Below, piece by piece: positions 63,387 to 64,000 of a stretch of 64,000 bases of DNA. The stretch is from Pseudomonas sp. S31 (GTDB taxonomy: Bacteria > Pseudomonadota > Gammaproteobacteria > Pseudomonadales > Pseudomonadaceae), in assembly GCF_016648105.1 (NCBI RefSeq), contig NZ_JACVVE010000001.1, positions 186,001 to 250,000 of the forward strand, in the 5' to 3' direction. Position numbers and translations under genes: made by a program. The notes under the pieces were generated by a model. That model saw only the letters and a list, made by a program, of their open reading frames with translations. It was not told the origin of the DNA and did not search any database. The first letter of the stretch is position 1. Each line of letters opens with the position of its first letter.

Positions 63387-64000
63387 TCAGGCGAACCCGA
63401 ACAGTCGGCGTGGCGTGTCCCACATCACCGAACGCCGCAACTGGGCATCCGGCATCAGGCGTTCGGCCAGTTTCAGCAGCGGGCCGTAATCCACTCGTGA
63501 GCGCTGGCGAATGAACGGCCAGTCCGACCCCCAGACACAGGCCTGCGGGCCAAAAGCTTCGAGCAGGGCATGAACGTAGACACTGCTCTGCTCCAGCAGC
63601 GCATCTTGCGCAGCGAACTTCTGCATGCCCGACAACTTCACGCTGGCACGGCCACTGTCGGCCAGGCGCAGCAATGCCTGGAAACCGGGCTGCTGCACCC
63701 CGGCCGCCACATCCGGGCGACCGCAATGGTCGATCAGCAAGCGCGCGCGCGAGCCTTGCAGCAGCCCGCGCAGCTCCAACAACTGGTCTTCGCACACCTG
63801 GATCTGGGCGAACAGGTCGAGTTCGGCGAGCTTGCCGAACAGCCCATCGGCCTGTCTGAGGCTGGCCACCCCGTACAACGCCGGGTTGAAGGCGATACCG
63901 ACCACCCCTTGGGCCTGCAGCGCTGACAGCGCGTCAAGGCCGATATCCGGCTCGACCACTGCCACGCCCTTGAAGCGCCCCTGCCCGGTCGCCAGGGCGT
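63387..64000 (-). CDS. Amidohydrolase-family (lactonase-like) enzyme, 5' part outside the window
   Basis: The C-terminal 204 or so residues are in the window; the frame continues past the edge, so the protein is partial and the true start is not seen. It has the pattern of the amidohydrolase 2 family (COG3618): VVEPDIGLDALSALQAQGVV, GIAFNPALYG, RLLIDHCGRPDVAAG and VWGSDWPFIRQRS (the D-W-P motif with the catalytic Asp). Members hydrolyse lactones of sugar acids such as fucono- or rhamnono-lactone. It is 39 bp upstream of the MFS gene and probably begins or precedes the operon. Confidence 0.85.
   Translation of the reverse strand, partial: ALATGQGRFKGVAVVEPDIGLDALSALQAQGVVGIAFNPALYGVASLRQADGLFGKLAELDLFAQIQVCEDQLLELRGLLQGSRARLLIDHCGRPDVAAGVQQPGFQALLRLADSGRASVKLSGMQKFAAQDALLEQSSVYVHALLEAFGPQACVWGSDWPFIRQRSRVDYGPLLKLAERLMPDAQLRRSVMWDTPRRLFGFA

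Overview
The window looks like core and accessory chromosome of a Pseudomonas putida-group bacterium. It is GC-rich, has Pseudomonas-type REP pairs (tgtaggagcgggtttacccgcgaa and relatives), and carries a CrcY-like small RNA between mvaB and an MgtC-family gene, the position I recall for crcY in P. putida. It also has pobA next to an AraC-type pobR, a Pseudomonas-type FAN1 nuclease and a membrane quinoprotein dehydrogenase followed by an OprB-type porin. Identifications rest on motifs and memory of the families; no search was run.

Layout. 0-7.2 kb: a START-domain lipoprotein-like gene, two LysR regulators, sodC, pobA/pobR (4-hydroxybenzoate), and a MerR regulator with mvaB (leucine degradation) behind a near-perfect LiuR-type palindrome. 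7.3-7.7 kb: the CrcY RNA with a sigma-54 promoter and seven A-rich Hfq/Crc motifs. 7.7-16.9 kb: MgtC-family protein, small conserved protein, MocR regulator, SDR, a MarR-EmrA-EmrB efflux operon with a perfect operator palindrome, an orphan FecR and a Na+/H+ antiporter-like protein. 17.0-18.8 kb: an AT-richer PAAR effector with a small membrane immunity protein, a type VI secretion cargo pair. 19-26 kb: chemoreceptor, ProX/ProW-like transporter genes without an ATPase gene, cell-wall hydrolase, CAP protein, LysE exporter, cupin. 26.5-36 kb: quinate/glucose-type PQQ dehydrogenase, OprB porin, APC antiporter, VOC protein, a gene that has lost its stop codon, an MHS-type MFS carrier, and an alpha/beta hydrolase with Gly in place of the nucleophilic Ser.

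36.3-41.2 kb: a 1634-residue protein with leucine-rich repeats and a C-terminal NEL (IpaH/SspH-type) E3 ubiquitin ligase domain, a likely host-directed effector. 41-53 kb: a UvrD-like helicase, pirin, phosphoglucomutase, then a minus-strand block with an unrecognised 454-residue protein, a MocR-like regulator whose aminotransferase domain has lost its PLP lysine, FAN1, and a PD-(D/E)XK/XPD-like iron-sulfur helicase. 53.7-64 kb: QOR-type reductase and divergent LysR; a periplasmic FAD/GMC dehydrogenase-cytochrome c complex with a GlcG/HbpS-like protein; and a sugar-acid/lactone-type operon (amidohydrolase, MFS, SDR, TIM-barrel isomerase) cut by the window end.

Themes. Several carbon-source genes (pobA, the porin, the terminal MFS) have AANAANAA-type Hfq/Crc motifs at their translation starts, in the same window as CrcY, the RNA expected to titrate that repression. 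A second theme is interaction and conflict (PAAR effector, NEL ligase) and DNA repair (FAN1 with its helicase). The least explained genes are the 454-residue protein with its coupled degenerate MocR, and the large N-terminal part of the NEL protein.
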